Part shown: positions 54,684-64,000 of the stretch, in pieces
Layout: each line of letters begins with the position of its first letter
How positions within the stretch are numbered: the first letter of the stretch is position 1
Origin: Komarekiella delphini-convector SJRDD-AB1
GTDB taxonomy: Bacteria > Cyanobacteriota > Cyanobacteriia > Cyanobacteriales > Nostocaceae
Assembly (NCBI RefSeq): GCF_014831675.1
Contig: NZ_VJXY01000027.1
Span: 48,970-112,969, forward strand
Reading direction: 5' to 3'
DNA: 64,000 nucleotides
Notes under the pieces: model-generated
The model's database searches: none
Told to the model about the DNA's origin: nothing
The model's input: the letters and a program-made list of their open reading frames with translations, nothing else
Made by a program: the position numbers and the translations under genes

Positions 54684-55940
54684 ATGGATATGTATTTGGG
54701 TATCGACTTCGGAACGTCTGGCGCACGCGGTATAGTGATTGACGATGAAGCTTGTATCCAGATTGAGGTACGTTACGCCTTCGAGGATTCACCTATCTGT
54801 GACATGCCAGATTCTTGGCAGAAAGCTTTATTTGAGCTTCTAGAACAAATACCGAAAGAATTGCGGCGAGAAATTAGGGCGATCGCAATTAATGGTACAT
54901 CCTCTACAGTGTTGGTATGCGATGCTGTTGGTAAGCCTGTAGATGCCCCACTGTTGTATAACGATGCGCGGGGTTCATCTATGCTAGAGCAGTTGAGGAG
55001 CGTAGCACCCCCCAATCATAACGTATTGAGCGCCACCTCCAGCCTTGTCAAGCTTTTATGGATGAGGCAATTACCCTCTTTTAACAACGCTAAATATTTT
55101 CTACATCAAGCCGACTGGCTGGCGTTTCTTTTGCATGGGTATTTAGGCATTAGCGACTACCACAATGCTTTAAAGCTGGGTTATGACGTGGAACAGTTAA
55201 AATATCCAGAATGGCTGGAAAAGATGCAACTATCAATTCAGCTACCTAAAGTTTTACCTCCTGGTACTCCAATTAGTGAAGTGCGCCCTGAAATTGCAGC
55301 TAATTTTGGTTTGCGTCATGATTGCCTGGTATGTGCTGGTACGACTGATAGTATTGCCGCTTTTCTAGCCAGTGGTGCAATATTGCCTGGTGAAGCAGTG
55401 ACTTCCCTAGGCTCAACGTTGGTACTAAAACTTTTGAGTCATACTCGCATAGAAGATGCGCGATATGGAATTTACAGTCATCGACTAGGTGATTTGTGGC
55501 TCGCTGGTGGTGCTTCTAATACAGGAGGTGCAGTGCTCAAGCAATTTTTTAGTAATGCTGAGTTAGAAAGCCTTAGCCATGAAATTGATGGATCAAAAGC
55601 CAGCGAGTTAGATTATTATCCACTGTTGAAAGTAGGCGATCGCTTTCCGATTAACAACCCAAATCTGCCCCCACGCTTGGAACCACGCCCAGACAATCCG
55701 ATTAAATTTCTGCATGGTTTGCTGGAAAGCATCGCCCGCATAGAGACACGCGGGTATGAATTATTACAAAAAATGGGCGCTGACAAATTGACCCGTGTTT
55801 ATACAGCTGGGGGTGGCGCGGCAAATGACACTTGGACTGCAATTAGGGCACGTCATTTACAAGTTCCTGTAGTAGCGTCGATTTATACAGAAGCGGCTTA
55901 TGGAACGGCGCTGTTGGCAATGCGGAGTGTAGAGAAATAA
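54684..55940 (+). CDS. FGGY-family sugar kinase (D-ribulokinase/SePSK-like)
   Basis: 418 residues. Actin-fold carbohydrate kinase: MYLGIDFGTSGARG with Asp8, GTTDSIAAFLASG with Asp222 (catalytic base position), SLGSTLVLK and AGGGAANDTW. Length and these two Asp positions match the S. elongatus SePSK enzyme, shown to act on D-ribulose, better than xylulokinase. It has no neighbours of a pentose pathway. D-ribulose or another ketopentose as substrate is inferred. Confidence 0.85.
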   Translation: MDMYLGIDFGTSGARGIVIDDEACIQIEVRYAFEDSPICDMPDSWQKALFELLEQIPKELRREIRAIAINGTSSTVLVCDAVGKPVDAPLLYNDARGSSMLEQLRSVAPPNHNVLSATSSLVKLLWMRQLPSFNNAKYFLHQADWLAFLLHGYLGISDYHNALKLGYDVEQLKYPEWLEKMQLSIQLPKVLPPGTPISEVRPEIAANFGLRHDCLVCAGTTDSIAAFLASGAILPGEAVTSLGSTLVLKLLSHTRIEDARYGIYSHRLGDLWLAGGASNTGGAVLKQFFSNAELESLSHEIDGSKASELDYYPLLKVGDRFPINNPNLPPRLEPRPDNPIKFLHGLLESIARIETRGYELLQKMGADKLTRVYTAGGGAANDTWTAIRARHLQVPVVASIYTEAAYGTALLAMRSVEK

Positions 55941-56056
55941 GTGCTGAGTCAGAAGTAGTAGCTTTTTCAGGTGGGTAAAAATCCTAAAAAAATTTAGTAA
56001 ATTTTGGGCTTTTCACCTTTGTGTCTTGATGCCTTGGTGGTTCAAAAGTCAATTTT

Positions 56057-56281
56057 TCAACCACTAGGACACAAATATCTGAATATTTCACCAAAACATT
56101 GTGTCGCTTGCCCACTACCGCAACATAAATCTAAAATCTGAGTATGTGAGTGAATCGTTAAGCCTTGTAAAGCTAGTTTCCGAAAACGAGCTTCACCACC
56201 TACAATTAAGTCTGCTAAACCTGAGATCACATCATATAACCACTGATATTGGTAACTCCAGTCTCTTAGAACTGTTGCCAT
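56057..56281 (-). pseudogene. 5' remnant of a SAM-dependent methyltransferase gene
   Basis: 74 codons. The reading begins MATVLRDWSYQYQWLYD and contains SAM motif I (QILDLCCGSGQATQ), as in cyanobacterial class I methyltransferases, but continues CFGEIFRYLCPSG and stops. Reading one base earlier gives VLVKYSDICVLVVE, closer to the expected continuation, so a frameshift followed by loss of the remaining ~150-200 codons is likely. Nothing downstream to 55941 resembles the missing part. Confidence 0.7.
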
Positions 56282-56372
56282 TGTATCTTGCCTCCCCGTT
56301 TAACTTTATTTAATAAAGATATATTGTTAACATTAGTAAAAAAGCTGATAAGATTTGGGGAAAACAATTGCT

Positions 56373-57539
56373 ATGGGTCGTGTAGGCGTCTTATTACTCA
56401 ATCTCGGTGGCCCCGACAAATTAGAGGATGTCGGGCCGTTTTTGTATAACCTATTTTCCGATCCGGAAATTATTCGCCTACCATTTCGCTGGTTGCAAAA
56501 ACCCTTAGCTTGGTTCATTGCCTCGCGGCGAACCAAAACATCCCAAGAAAACTATAAGCAAATCGGCGGCGGCTCTCCACTACGAAGGATTACAGAAGCG
56601 CAAGGAGAAGCCCTGAAGGAACAGTTAAGTGATTTGGGACAAGAAGCCAATATTTACGTGGGAATGCGTTATTGGCATCCCTATACCGAAGAAGCGATCG
56701 CTCAACTTACCCAAGATAACATCGAACATTTGGTGATTCTGCCACTGTACCCCCAATTTTCCATTAGTACTAGTGGTTCTAGCTTCCGACTTTTAGAAAA
56801 ACTTTGGCAAGAAGACCCCAAACTTCAACGCATTGAATACACCGTCATTCCTTCTTGGTACAAACAACCAGGTTATCTGCAAGCTATGGCGGAACTCGTA
56901 GCTCAAGAACTTGATCAGTTTCCTAATCCTGATCAGGTTCATATCTTTTTCAGCGCTCACGGCGTTCCCAAGAGCTATGTTGAAGAAGCAGGCGACCCCT
57001 ACCAGCAAGAAATTGAGGAATGTACTGCCCTGATTATGCAGACCCTCAATCGCCCCAATGCCCACACCTTGGCTTATCAAAGTCGCGTCGGGCCAGTCGA
57101 ATGGCTCCAACCCTATACCGAGGACGCGCTCAAAGAATTAGGCGCACAAGGTGTAAAAGATTTAGTTGTCGTCCCTATTAGTTTTGTCTCAGAGCACATT
57201 GAGACACTACAAGAAATTGATATTGAGTATCGGGAAGTAGCTGAAGAATCAGGAATTCACAACTTCCGTCGCGTACCTGCTCCTAACACCCATCCAGTAT
57301 TCATTAATGCACTAGCAGATTTAGTAATTGATGCGCTGAAAAATCCCAGTTTCAAGCTTTCCCAAGCCGCTCAAATGAAGAAAAGGGTAAAAATGTACCC
57401 CCAAGAGCGTTGGGAATGGGGTCTGACTACTAGCGCTGAAGTCTGGAATGGTCGGATTGCCATGCTAGGTTTTATTGCTTTGATTATCGAGCTGATTACC
57501 GGTCAAGGTTTGCTGCACATGATCGGAATCTTGCAGTAG
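56373..57539 (+). CDS. hemH: Ferrochelatase with C-terminal chlorophyll-binding (CAB-like) helix
   Basis: 388 residues from ATG 56373 (TTG at 56355 also in frame). Inserts iron into protoporphyrin IX. Family motifs: [42 protein letters not shown] (catalytic His) and [15 protein letters not shown]. After a Lys/Pro linker (about 325-345) a single membrane helix carries [16 protein letters not shown], the ExxNxRxAMLGF chlorophyll-binding motif of Hlip/CAB proteins. This extension is typical of cyanobacterial and plastid type II ferrochelatases and ties haem synthesis to the thylakoid membrane. Confidence 0.97.
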   Translation: MGRVGVLLLNLGGPDKLEDVGPFLYNLFSDPEIIRLPFRWLQKPLAWFIASRRTKTSQENYKQIGGGSPLRRITEAQGEALKEQLSDLGQEANIYVGMRYWHPYTEEAIAQLTQDNIEHLVILPLYPQFSISTSGSSFRLLEKLWQEDPKLQRIEYTVIPSWYKQPGYLQAMAELVAQELDQFPNPDQVHIFFSAHGVPKSYVEEAGDPYQQEIEECTALIMQTLNRPNAHTLAYQSRVGPVEWLQPYTEDALKELGAQGVKDLVVVPISFVSEHIETLQEIDIEYREVAEESGIHNFRRVPAPNTHPVFINALADLVIDALKNPSFKLSQAAQMKKRVKMYPQERWEWGLTTSAEVWNGRIAMLGFIALIIELITGQGLLHMIGILQ

Positions 57540-57639
57540 GGGATTGGATATTAGGTATTAGGGACTGAGAAAGAAGCAAGGAATCAAAGTAGAGGAGAAA
57601 AGAGATGATCCTTGACCTTTGACTGTTGACTCCTTTCCC

Positions 57640-58197
57640 CTAGTCCCCAGTCTCTAGTCTCCTACCTTTGTGATACCAGTCATACCACTGCTTAGCGCTA
57701 CGAACTGCAAACCACAGAAGGATTAAAGCAATTAATCCTCCTTGCCAAGGAGCATCAAAAGCAAAAAGTACTAGAGCAACGCCCAAGCTATCTTGAAGGA
57801 AGACTGCCCACAAAGGTAAGCCACGCAAGCGATAAAACCAACCAACTTGAACTAGCTGGAGTACCAAAGCTAACAAACCCCCAACACAGGCAATTAGCCA
57901 GTTTGGCGTTGCTGTTGCCGAGGCTACTGCTAATCCCATGATTGCCCCTGCTAAGGGAGATAATAATAATTGAACCAGTTGTACTACTCTCTGCCACATT
58001 GGCTTTTTTGAAGCAAATAGTTCAACTAACGACCAACTGGTAAGAAAGCCCAGCAAAACTGGTGGGTAAATATGAGATAAAATTGGAAGCGACCAAAAGT
58101 TATTGCCCTGCAACAGTCCAATGATCAGCAGAGGTATGCCTATTCTCATTCCTGCTGCCGCAGAAGCAGAAAGTGTGGCTAGGATTTCAATCATCAA
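57640..58197 (-). CDS. DUF4126 membrane protein
   Basis: 185 residues with four to five membrane helices from residue 5 on (ATLSASAAAGMRIGIPLLIIGLL, SPLAGAIMGLAVASATA). The AAxGxRxGxP wording and size match DUF4126. Function unknown. Its last residues (RRLETGD) and stop lie inside a GACTAGAGACTGGGG heptamer-type repeat (57625-57662), another case of repeat DNA forming a C-terminus. Confidence 0.8.
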   Translation of the reverse strand: MMIEILATLSASAAAGMRIGIPLLIIGLLQGNNFWSLPILSHIYPPVLLGFLTSWSLVELFASKKPMWQRVVQLVQLLLSPLAGAIMGLAVASATATPNWLIACVGGLLALVLQLVQVGWFYRLRGLPLWAVFLQDSLGVALVLFAFDAPWQGGLIALILLWFAVRSAKQWYDWYHKGRRLETGD

Positions 58198-58353
58198 GGC
58201 ATCCCAAGAGCTAATAAATAAGCCAAGATTTGTTATTTATACTACCCATTGCTTGTAATTTTTACAGCACAAATTAAGATATTTAGCAATGCAATACTAA
58301 ATACTTTTAGTAACTTTACATATATCGTTTAACCAACACTTGCGTATTCTTTT

Positions 58354-58526
58354 ATCAGTTAACAGTAAACGGTAAACAGTAAACATAATTGGGTTTAAGG
58401 AGAACAACTAAGGGGATGAGTACTTTTAACTCAAAACTAATAACCTAAAGCCGATTAGTGGCAGGCACTATCTGGCGGGTTTAAATCCCCCAACTGTTTA
58501 GTGTTTACTGTTCACTGTTTACTGAT
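58354..58526. repeat. Heptamer-flanked 108-bp element, copy 2
   Basis: Left arm of AACAGTA-type heptamers (58361-58386), a 108-bp core (58387-58494) with the same ends as the copy at 51092 and roughly 80% identity by eye, and a right arm of TGTTTAC/TGTTCAC units (58495-58525). The arms are inverse-complementary. It fills the gap between the DUF4126 gene and purB; 58198-58353 shows no gene. Confidence 0.75.
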
Positions 58527-59822
58527 TTAAATTCCTAGTCTTTTATAAACCTCTTCTAAATGCCGTAAATGTTGCTGAGGGTCAAAACACAACTCTATTT
58601 CTGCTGGGGACAACTTTTGGGTAACACGCGGGTCTTTATTAATCAAGTCCTGGAAATTGCCTTCTGGCTTGTTCCAAGCGGCATGAGCATTTTCTTGGAC
58701 GATCGCATAAGCCTGTTCGCGGCTGCTTCCCTTGTCTATCAAGGCAAGTAGCACTTTCTGGCTGAACACGACGCCACCGTAGCAGTTGAGATTTCGTTCC
58801 ATGTTCTCAGGATAGACCAACAAGTTTTTCACCAAGTCGGTTATTTCTACCAACATAAAGTGGGTCAGAATGCAAGCATCTGGCAAAATCACCCGTTCTA
58901 CAGAACTGTGAGAAATGTCCCTCTCATGCCAAAGTGCGACATTTTCTAAAGCTGCACCGGCATGACTTCTGACAAGTCGCGCCATTCCCGTTAACCGTTC
59001 GGAACGGATGGGGTTGCGCTTGTGTGGCATTGCACTAGAGCCTTTTTGACCTTTAGCGAAGAATTCTTCAACTTCCAAAACGTCTGTTTTTTGCAAATTA
59101 CGAATTTCTACAGCAAAGCGTTCAATGGATGCCGCGACTAAGGCTAATTGTTGCACGTAGTCGGCATGGCGATCGCGGGAGATAACTTGTGTTGAGGCCG
59201 TATCGGGTTTGAGTCCGAGTTTTTGGCAGGCGATCGCTTCTACACGTGGTTCAACGTTGGCATAGGTTCCTACTGCACCAGAAATCTTACCCACCGCAAT
59301 AGTTTCGCGCAGAATTTTCAAGCGTTCTTGGTTTCGCAACACTTCTGCCAACCATCCAGCCAGCTTAAAACCAAAGGTGATAGGTTCAGCGTGAATTCCA
59401 TGCGATCGGCCAGTCATCACCGTATGACGATGTTCCTGTGCCTTGTGGCGAATTGCCTCAATCAAATCTTCTAGGCGTTGCAATAAAACATCCAGACTGG
59501 CAACCAATTGCAGTCCTAAAGCCGTATCCAGCACATCCGAACTGGTTAAACCTAGATGAATATAGCGTCCTGCTTCACCCACATATTCATTGACATTTGT
59601 CAAGAAAGCAATGACATCGTGGCGGACTTCAGCCTCAATTTCTAACACCCGTTTTGGGTCAAAATCTGCCTTGGCCTTAATTTCCTCAACCGCCTGAGAT
59701 GGAATGTAACCTAGTTCAGCCTGAGCTTCACAAACAGCAATCTCTACTTGCAGCCAGGTTTTTAGCTTATAGGCTTCACTCCACAGATTACCCATTTCGG
59801 GCAAAGTATAACGCTCAATCAC
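58527..59822 (-). CDS. purB: Adenylosuccinate lyase
   Basis: 431 residues, GTG start (MIERYTLPEMGNLW). Acts twice in purine synthesis (SAICAR and adenylosuccinate cleavage). Fumarase-superfamily motifs: TSSDVLDTA, GRSHGIHAEPITFG with the catalytic His, and the signature GSSAMPHKRNPI. Normal length. The stop codon lies right at the end of the repeat element's TGTTTACTGATTT arm. Confidence 0.97.
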   Translation of the reverse strand: MIERYTLPEMGNLWSEAYKLKTWLQVEIAVCEAQAELGYIPSQAVEEIKAKADFDPKRVLEIEAEVRHDVIAFLTNVNEYVGEAGRYIHLGLTSSDVLDTALGLQLVASLDVLLQRLEDLIEAIRHKAQEHRHTVMTGRSHGIHAEPITFGFKLAGWLAEVLRNQERLKILRETIAVGKISGAVGTYANVEPRVEAIACQKLGLKPDTASTQVISRDRHADYVQQLALVAASIERFAVEIRNLQKTDVLEVEEFFAKGQKGSSAMPHKRNPIRSERLTGMARLVRSHAGAALENVALWHERDISHSSVERVILPDACILTHFMLVEITDLVKNLLVYPENMERNLNCYGGVVFSQKVLLALIDKGSSREQAYAIVQENAHAAWNKPEGNFQDLINKDPRVTQKLSPAEIELCFDPQQHLRHLEEVYKRLGI

Positions 59823-59872
59823 AGTTCGGCACAGAATACAACCGTCATATTTTACAGTCTAATTAATGTACA

Positions 59873-60415
59873 TCAATTTTTTAACTCTGCTTTTTGCTCA
59901 GCTGTAGAACTACTTTTTAAACCAGATGTGATGATACTAATGCTACCATCAGCTTCCATGTATGCGAATTTTACCTCAGCTAAAAATTCCACACCTTGCT
60001 GACGTAACTTGCTCATCAACTCATCTTCGGTGATCAATTCTTTTTGCAGATGGCGCTCAATCATCCGACCATTTTTTACTAGCAACAGTGGTGGCTGATT
60101 AAGGAAACGCTGAAACTGGGGAAGTTTATAGCCTAACCAGTTAAGTAAGTAACTCCAGAAAATCACAGTTCCTACTAAGATAGCGCCTTCTGTAATTGAT
60201 GTATAGTTACTAGCCATTGCGTTTTGGGCAGCTTCAGCAAATAGTACAACTACGAGTAAGTCAGTAATTCCTAGGGTTCCTAGTTGTCGGCTAGGAAGCA
60301 TACGTAGCACTGAGAACAGCGCCAAGTAGACTAACGACCCGCGTATAATTAACTCAAAGACGCTGATGCTAGGAATAAAGATAGCCTGCCAATCAATAAA
60401 CAACCATTTTTCCAT
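59873..60415 (-). CDS. DUF421 (YetF-like) membrane protein
   Basis: 180 residues. Three membrane helices (about 18-40, 50-70, 75-95) with SRQLGTLGITDLLVVVLFAEAAQNAM, then the cytosolic YetF domain (LLVKNGRMIERHLQKELITEDELMSKLRQQG, read in parts; FAYMEADGSISII). In Bacillus related proteins affect spore membranes; function in cyanobacteria is unknown. Separated from purB by 50 bp, same strand. Confidence 0.85.
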   Translation of the reverse strand: MEKWLFIDWQAIFIPSISVFELIIRGSLVYLALFSVLRMLPSRQLGTLGITDLLVVVLFAEAAQNAMASNYTSITEGAILVGTVIFWSYLLNWLGYKLPQFQRFLNQPPLLLVKNGRMIERHLQKELITEDELMSKLRQQGVEFLAEVKFAYMEADGSISIITSGLKSSSTAEQKAELKN

Positions 60416-60565
60416 TAGTGATTATTTTATTCATTCTTGAATAAAGTTTTGGCCAAAATCCGGAATAAGATTATCTGTGATTTGCTCAGATAACTAAATT
60501 TTGCAATATTTTAAATCATTGAATATCTACCAACTAGGTAAACATAAATATCTAGCATTTAGTCA

Positions 60566-61582
60566 TTAAAATCTCTGATTTTTCCTTTTTTCTTTTAAAC
60601 GCTTGGGTTTGCGAAAATACCGGATTAAGCGATTAATCAAGCTAGAAGATGGCTTTTTATTAGAAGAGGGCTGTACCTTTTGATTATGATCATTGGGTTT
60701 ATTATTACCAGAAAGAGGCATGGCATTCTTATTTGGGACTATGCCACTTCCGTATCTTCTGGCATACACTTGAGTAAATTCTGCACCGAAGAAAAGAATC
60801 TGCGCGGCGTAGTTAACCCAGGCTAAGATCACCACCAGTGAGCCAGCTGCACCGTAGGTTGAGCCAAAACTACCATTACCTAGATATTGCCCTAATAAAA
60901 ATCTGCCGATAGAGAATAAAATTGAAGTAATAACAGATCCAATTAAAACATCACTCCAAGTAATTTTGACATCTGGCAGAACTTTGAATATTGACCCGAA
61001 CAGCAATGTAGTTATAGCAAAGGAAAGGATAAAGTTGACTATCTGCCAGATGAAATCGACACCAGGTATCATGTTGCTAAAGTATGTCACCAGCGCTGTT
61101 AATGCTGTACTAATTACTAGTGATACTAGAAGTAAAAAGCCAATACCTATAACCATTGCGAATGATAAAAAGCGTTGGCGAAAGATGTTGAGAATACCGC
61201 GTCCAGGTTTAGGTTTTACTTCCCAAATTGTGTTAAGAGAATCTTGCAACTCGGTAAATAAGCCAGTAGCACCCAATATCAGAACTAAAAAACTAATGAT
61301 AGAGGCGATCGCGCCTGTTTGTGGTTTGTTAGCATTTTGGATGGCTGCTTCAATAAACTCTGCCCCCTCTCTACCAATTAAACCTTGAATTTGTCCGACG
61401 ATTTGACCCCTGGCTGCTTCTTCTCCAAATACTGCGCCTGCGATCGCAATTACAATAATCAGCAACGGCGCAATAGAAAAAATCGTGTAATAAGCTAATG
61501 CTGCCGCTAACCGTGAGGCTTTATCCTCATTCCATTCCTTAAACGTCTCTTGTAACAATTTCCAAATCGCCTGCAAATTCAT
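60566..61582 (-). CDS. YihY/BrkB-family inner-membrane protein
   Basis: 338 residues, six membrane helices. The family signature DKASRLAAALAYYTIFSIAPLLIIVIA lies at the N-terminus and YGAAGSLVVILAWVNYAAQILFFGAEFTQVYA near the end (both read in parts). A basic, Asn/Ser-rich cytosolic tail (about 285-338) ends in KRLKEKRKNQRF. The old RNase BN name for this family is wrong; the actual role is unknown. Confidence 0.9.
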   Translation of the reverse strand: MNLQAIWKLLQETFKEWNEDKASRLAAALAYYTIFSIAPLLIIVIAIAGAVFGEEAARGQIVGQIQGLIGREGAEFIEAAIQNANKPQTGAIASIISFLVLILGATGLFTELQDSLNTIWEVKPKPGRGILNIFRQRFLSFAMVIGIGFLLLVSLVISTALTALVTYFSNMIPGVDFIWQIVNFILSFAITTLLFGSIFKVLPDVKITWSDVLIGSVITSILFSIGRFLLGQYLGNGSFGSTYGAAGSLVVILAWVNYAAQILFFGAEFTQVYARRYGSGIVPNKNAMPLSGNNKPNDHNQKVQPSSNKKPSSSLINRLIRYFRKPKRLKEKRKNQRF

Positions 61583-61717
61583 CCAGTCAGTCTCCTTCTC
61601 AGGGAATGTCGCTTACTTCCTGATATATTGGATACTGATTTTCTAGTTCATGACATCATCCCAAGGGTGTTTGTCTAGCTTTCTTGAGGAAGAATTTAGC
61701 GGATTCTATGCTTTTCA

Positions 61718-63247
61718 CTACTGCATTCTATCGATTGTGCGATACTGGATTGCTTCCGCTACATGATTGGCTTTTAGCTCATCTTCTCCAGCTAAATCTG
61801 CAATAGTACGCCCTACTTTGAGAACACGATCGCTAGCTCTTGCGGATAAGCCTAGTTTTCTAATTGCTGCTTCTAATAAATTGCGACTAGCATCATCTAG
61901 CTTGCACCACTTTTGCAGATGACGACTTTGCATTTGGGCGTTGCAACGCAGATTTACTTCTTCTTGAAAACGAGTAATGGCGCGATCGCGTGCTTGTTGT
62001 ACTCGTTGACGCACTGATGTTGATGCTTCTCCTGTCGGTTGTTGGGTAATTTCCTCTGGTTTCAAGCGATTTACCGCCACTTGCAAATCAATTCGATCCA
62101 TTAACGGCCCAGAAAGCTTTGCCCAATATTGCTCACGTTGTCGTGGCGAACAAGTACATTGTTGAATGGTATCGCCATAGTAACCGCAAGGACAAGGATT
62201 GGTACTCGCAACCAAAGTAAACTGGGCGGGAAACATTACCGATTGTTTGGTACGAGAAATCGTGACGTAGCCATCTTCTAAAGGCTGACGCAGAAATTCC
62301 AGCACATCACGTTTAAATTCCGTGAGTTCATCCAGAAAAAGAATACCCCGGTGAGATAATGAAATTTCTCCAGGGCGGGGGAAAGTACCACCACCAACCA
62401 GTGAAGGCCCGGATGCTGAGTGATGCGGACTCCGAAAAGGGCGATCGCGTACCAATGAACCGCGATTTTTCAATAAACCAGCTACCGAGTGAATACGAGT
62501 CACTTCTAAAGATTCAGCAAATGACAAAGGTGGCAGAATTCCTGGCAAGCGTCGTGCTAGCATCGTTTTGCCACTACCAGGTGGCCCCACAAAAATTAAA
62601 TTATGCCCACCAGCAGCAGCAATTTCTAAGGCACGTCGGGCATGAGCTTGTCCTTTGACATCTTGCAAATCTGCGGAATGTAGTAAAGACGTTACATGTG
62701 ACGTCTCTACATCCATCTGCACAGGTTTGTAACGCCCTGGATTACTTAAAAAATTAACTACATCAGACAGATGTTTGCAGCCGTAAACAGCCAATCCTTG
62801 CACCACTGCTGCTTCTTGTGCATTATCAGCAGGAAGAACTAAACCTGCAATTCCCATCTTTTGAGCATTAGCTGCGATCGGTAGGACGCCAGCTACCGGC
62901 CGTAAAGTGCCATCCAAAGAAACTTCCCCTAAAAATAGATAATCTCCCAACAAATCAGCACTAACTTGCTCAGAAGCCGCCAAAATTCCCACACTAATCG
63001 GTAAATCGAAACAGGGACCTTCCTTGCGTAAATCAGCTGGAGTTAAGTTAATCACAATCTTTCGCATCGGAAAGGCAAAACCGGCATTTTTCAGTGTTGC
63101 CTTGACCCTCTCTCTAGATTCTTGAATCGCTGAATCTGGCAGTCCCAAGACAACAATTCCCGGTAGTCCCCCTGATATATCGACTTCCACACCCACTTTA
63201 ACGGCATCGATACCTACAATTGATGCGCTCCAAACTCTGGCAAGCAT
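61718..63247 (-). CDS. comM: YifB/ComM-type Mg-chelatase-like AAA+ ATPase
   Basis: 509 residues. An N-terminal Lon-protease-like S5 domain (1-170), AAA+ core with Walker A GPPGSGKT (221-228) and LFLDELTEF, and a C-terminal lid domain with zinc-like CPCGYYGD...CTC cysteines. ComM is a hexameric helicase that extends branch migration during natural transformation. Residues 180-189 in the linker between the domains are encoded by a palindromic repeat (62683-62710), so the repeat has been inserted in frame. Confidence 0.93.
   Translation of the reverse strand: MLARVWSASIVGIDAVKVGVEVDISGGLPGIVVLGLPDSAIQESRERVKATLKNAGFAFPMRKIVINLTPADLRKEGPCFDLPISVGILAASEQVSADLLGDYLFLGEVSLDGTLRPVAGVLPIAANAQKMGIAGLVLPADNAQEAAVVQGLAVYGCKHLSDVVNFLSNPGRYKPVQMDVETSHVTSLLHSADLQDVKGQAHARRALEIAAAGGHNLIFVGPPGSGKTMLARRLPGILPPLSFAESLEVTRIHSVAGLLKNRGSLVRDRPFRSPHHSASGPSLVGGGTFPRPGEISLSHRGILFLDELTEFKRDVLEFLRQPLEDGYVTISRTKQSVMFPAQFTLVASTNPCPCGYYGDTIQQCTCSPRQREQYWAKLSGPLMDRIDLQVAVNRLKPEEITQQPTGEASTSVRQRVQQARDRAITRFQEEVNLRCNAQMQSRHLQKWCKLDDASRNLLEAAIRKLGLSARASDRVLKVGRTIADLAGEDELKANHVAEAIQYRTIDRMQ
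62683..62710. repeat. 28-bp palindromic repeat inside comM
   Basis: GTAAAGACGTTACATG pairs with CATGTGACGTCTCTAC. The unit resembles the intergenic palindrome at 31028-31056. It is translated as VETSHVTSLL (180-189) without breaking the frame. Confidence 0.65.
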
Positions 63248-63296
63248 TTCTTCTACAGCTCTAAACCTTTAGAATCTCTAGCAGATGAATTGGTAA

Positions 63297-63653
<357 letters not shown>

Positions 63654-63735
63654 TAAAACCTGATGAATCGCGTCTAGAGATGCGATTCATAAGAAAAACA
63701 ATTCACTGTCATAATCAATATATATGTAATATTTC

Positions 63736-63764
63736 TTTACAAATCTCAATTTTGGTTCTAATGT
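63736..63764 (+). promoter_or_regulatory. psbA promoter (-35 TTTACA, -10 TAATGT)
   Basis: TTTACA (63736-63741) and TAATGT (63759-63764) are separated by exactly 17 bp. The predicted transcription start is near 63771, giving a leader of about 58 nt. Confidence 0.6.
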
Positions 63765-63773
63765 AATAAACAT

Positions 63774-63795
63774 AGGTAAGCAAATTTGCCTACCT
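63774..63795 (+). promoter_or_regulatory. 5'-leader hairpin of psbA
   Basis: AGGTAAGCAAA and TTTGCCTACCT form a near-perfect 22-bp palindrome (one A-C mismatch) a few bases after the predicted start. Such leader stems can protect or control psbA mRNA. Confidence 0.55.
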
Positions 63796-63828
63796 AATTC
63801 ATTCATCAACAAACGCACTTATAAAACC

Positions 63829-64000
63829 ATGACAGCAACCTTACAACAGCGCTCTAGCGCCAACGTATGGGACAAATTCTGTGAGTGGATCACCAGCACC
63901 AACAACCGCCTATACATCGGTTGGTTCGGCGTCCTCATGATCCCCACCCTACTAGCAGCCACCACCTGCTTCATCATCGCCTTCATCGCTGCTCCCCCCG
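63829..64000 (+). CDS. psbA: Photosystem II protein D1, 5' part (cut by window edge)
   Basis: 57 codons before the window ends. The sequence begins [20 protein letters not shown] and continues with [20 protein letters not shown] and [15 protein letters not shown], the stroma-side end and first membrane helix of D1. Codon use is more C-rich and uniform than in neighbours, as usual for highly expressed psbA. The region that separates D1 variants is not in the window. Confidence 0.98.
   Translation, partial: MTATLQQRSSANVWDKFCEWITSTNNRLYIGWFGVLMIPTLLAATTCFIIAFIAAPP

Overview
The window reads as chromosome of a filamentous, probably heterocyst-forming cyanobacterium of the Nostoc/Anabaena type. 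Seen directly: psbA (5' end) and psaM, a PAM68-family photosystem II assembly gene, ferrochelatase with a chlorophyll-binding tail, a CURT1/CAAD thylakoid protein and a ValRS carrying the cyanobacterial CAAD membrane domain, many HIP1 octamers (GCGATCGC, e.g. 8223-8230, 8553-8560), and heptameric short tandem repeats (CCCCAGT, AACAGTC/GACTGTT types) in many intergenic gaps. No rRNA, tRNA, CRISPR array, prophage or integrase was found. The species is not claimed.

Layout. 1-9.3 kb is a carbon and nitrogen storage block: a DUF1823 gene cut by the window edge, a GH13 amylase/branching-enzyme-like protein, a class I-alpha DAHP synthase, then a cyanophycin locus (CphA2-type short cyanophycin synthetase on the minus strand, a 67-residue unknown, and cyanophycinase cphB on the plus strand), then gatB. 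9.3-10.1 kb is a gene-free region with repeats and a well-formed small-RNA-like unit. 10.1-17.7 kb holds argJ, a small P-loop kinase, a GlcNAc-kinase/AmpG-like transporter pair, a GxxExxY nuclease-fold gene bounded by perfect 37-bp inverted repeats, and valS with a CAAD domain. 17.9-27.2 kb holds a coiled-coil unknown, a UbiB-type kinase, recN, an Ap4A phosphorylase, a GAF histidine kinase and a divergent topoisomerase I. 27.2-36.1 kb holds sucrose-phosphate synthase with a decayed phosphatase domain, two DUF202 paralogues, a class I-beta DAHP synthase, PAM68-rpsO, a second GH13 paralogue and the CURT1/CAAD gene.

36.3-41.4 kb is the least explained part: a 1257-residue TPR-CHAT protease-like protein preceded by a 231-residue partner collinear with its N-terminal third, separated by a heptamer array. 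41.6-53.4 kb mixes dnaX, a membrane GT2 glycosyltransferase, a probable EbsA pilus protein, an NTF2-like protein, a dethiobiotin-synthetase/DRTGG protein, a DUF4188-PadR divergent pair with a twin operator, a SLOG/DprA-like protein, a MAPEG protein, YajQ, a GST and a TPR protein. 53.7-64 kb has psaM, a SePSK-like sugar kinase, a methyltransferase remnant, hemH, purB, several membrane proteins, comM, a HIT protein and the start of psbA.

Themes. Several protein families occur twice (GH13, DAHP synthase, CAAD, DUF202, HIT superfamily, TPR, the CHAT N-terminal domain). Intergenic DNA is shaped by small structured repeats: two copies of a ~140-bp two-hairpin element, two copies of a 108-bp core flanked by heptamer arms, palindromic units, and one palindrome read in frame inside comM. 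The strongest candidates for undescribed biology are the inverted-repeat-bounded GxxExxY element, the CHAT plus collinear partner module, and the small RNA candidate near 9.62-9.67 kb.
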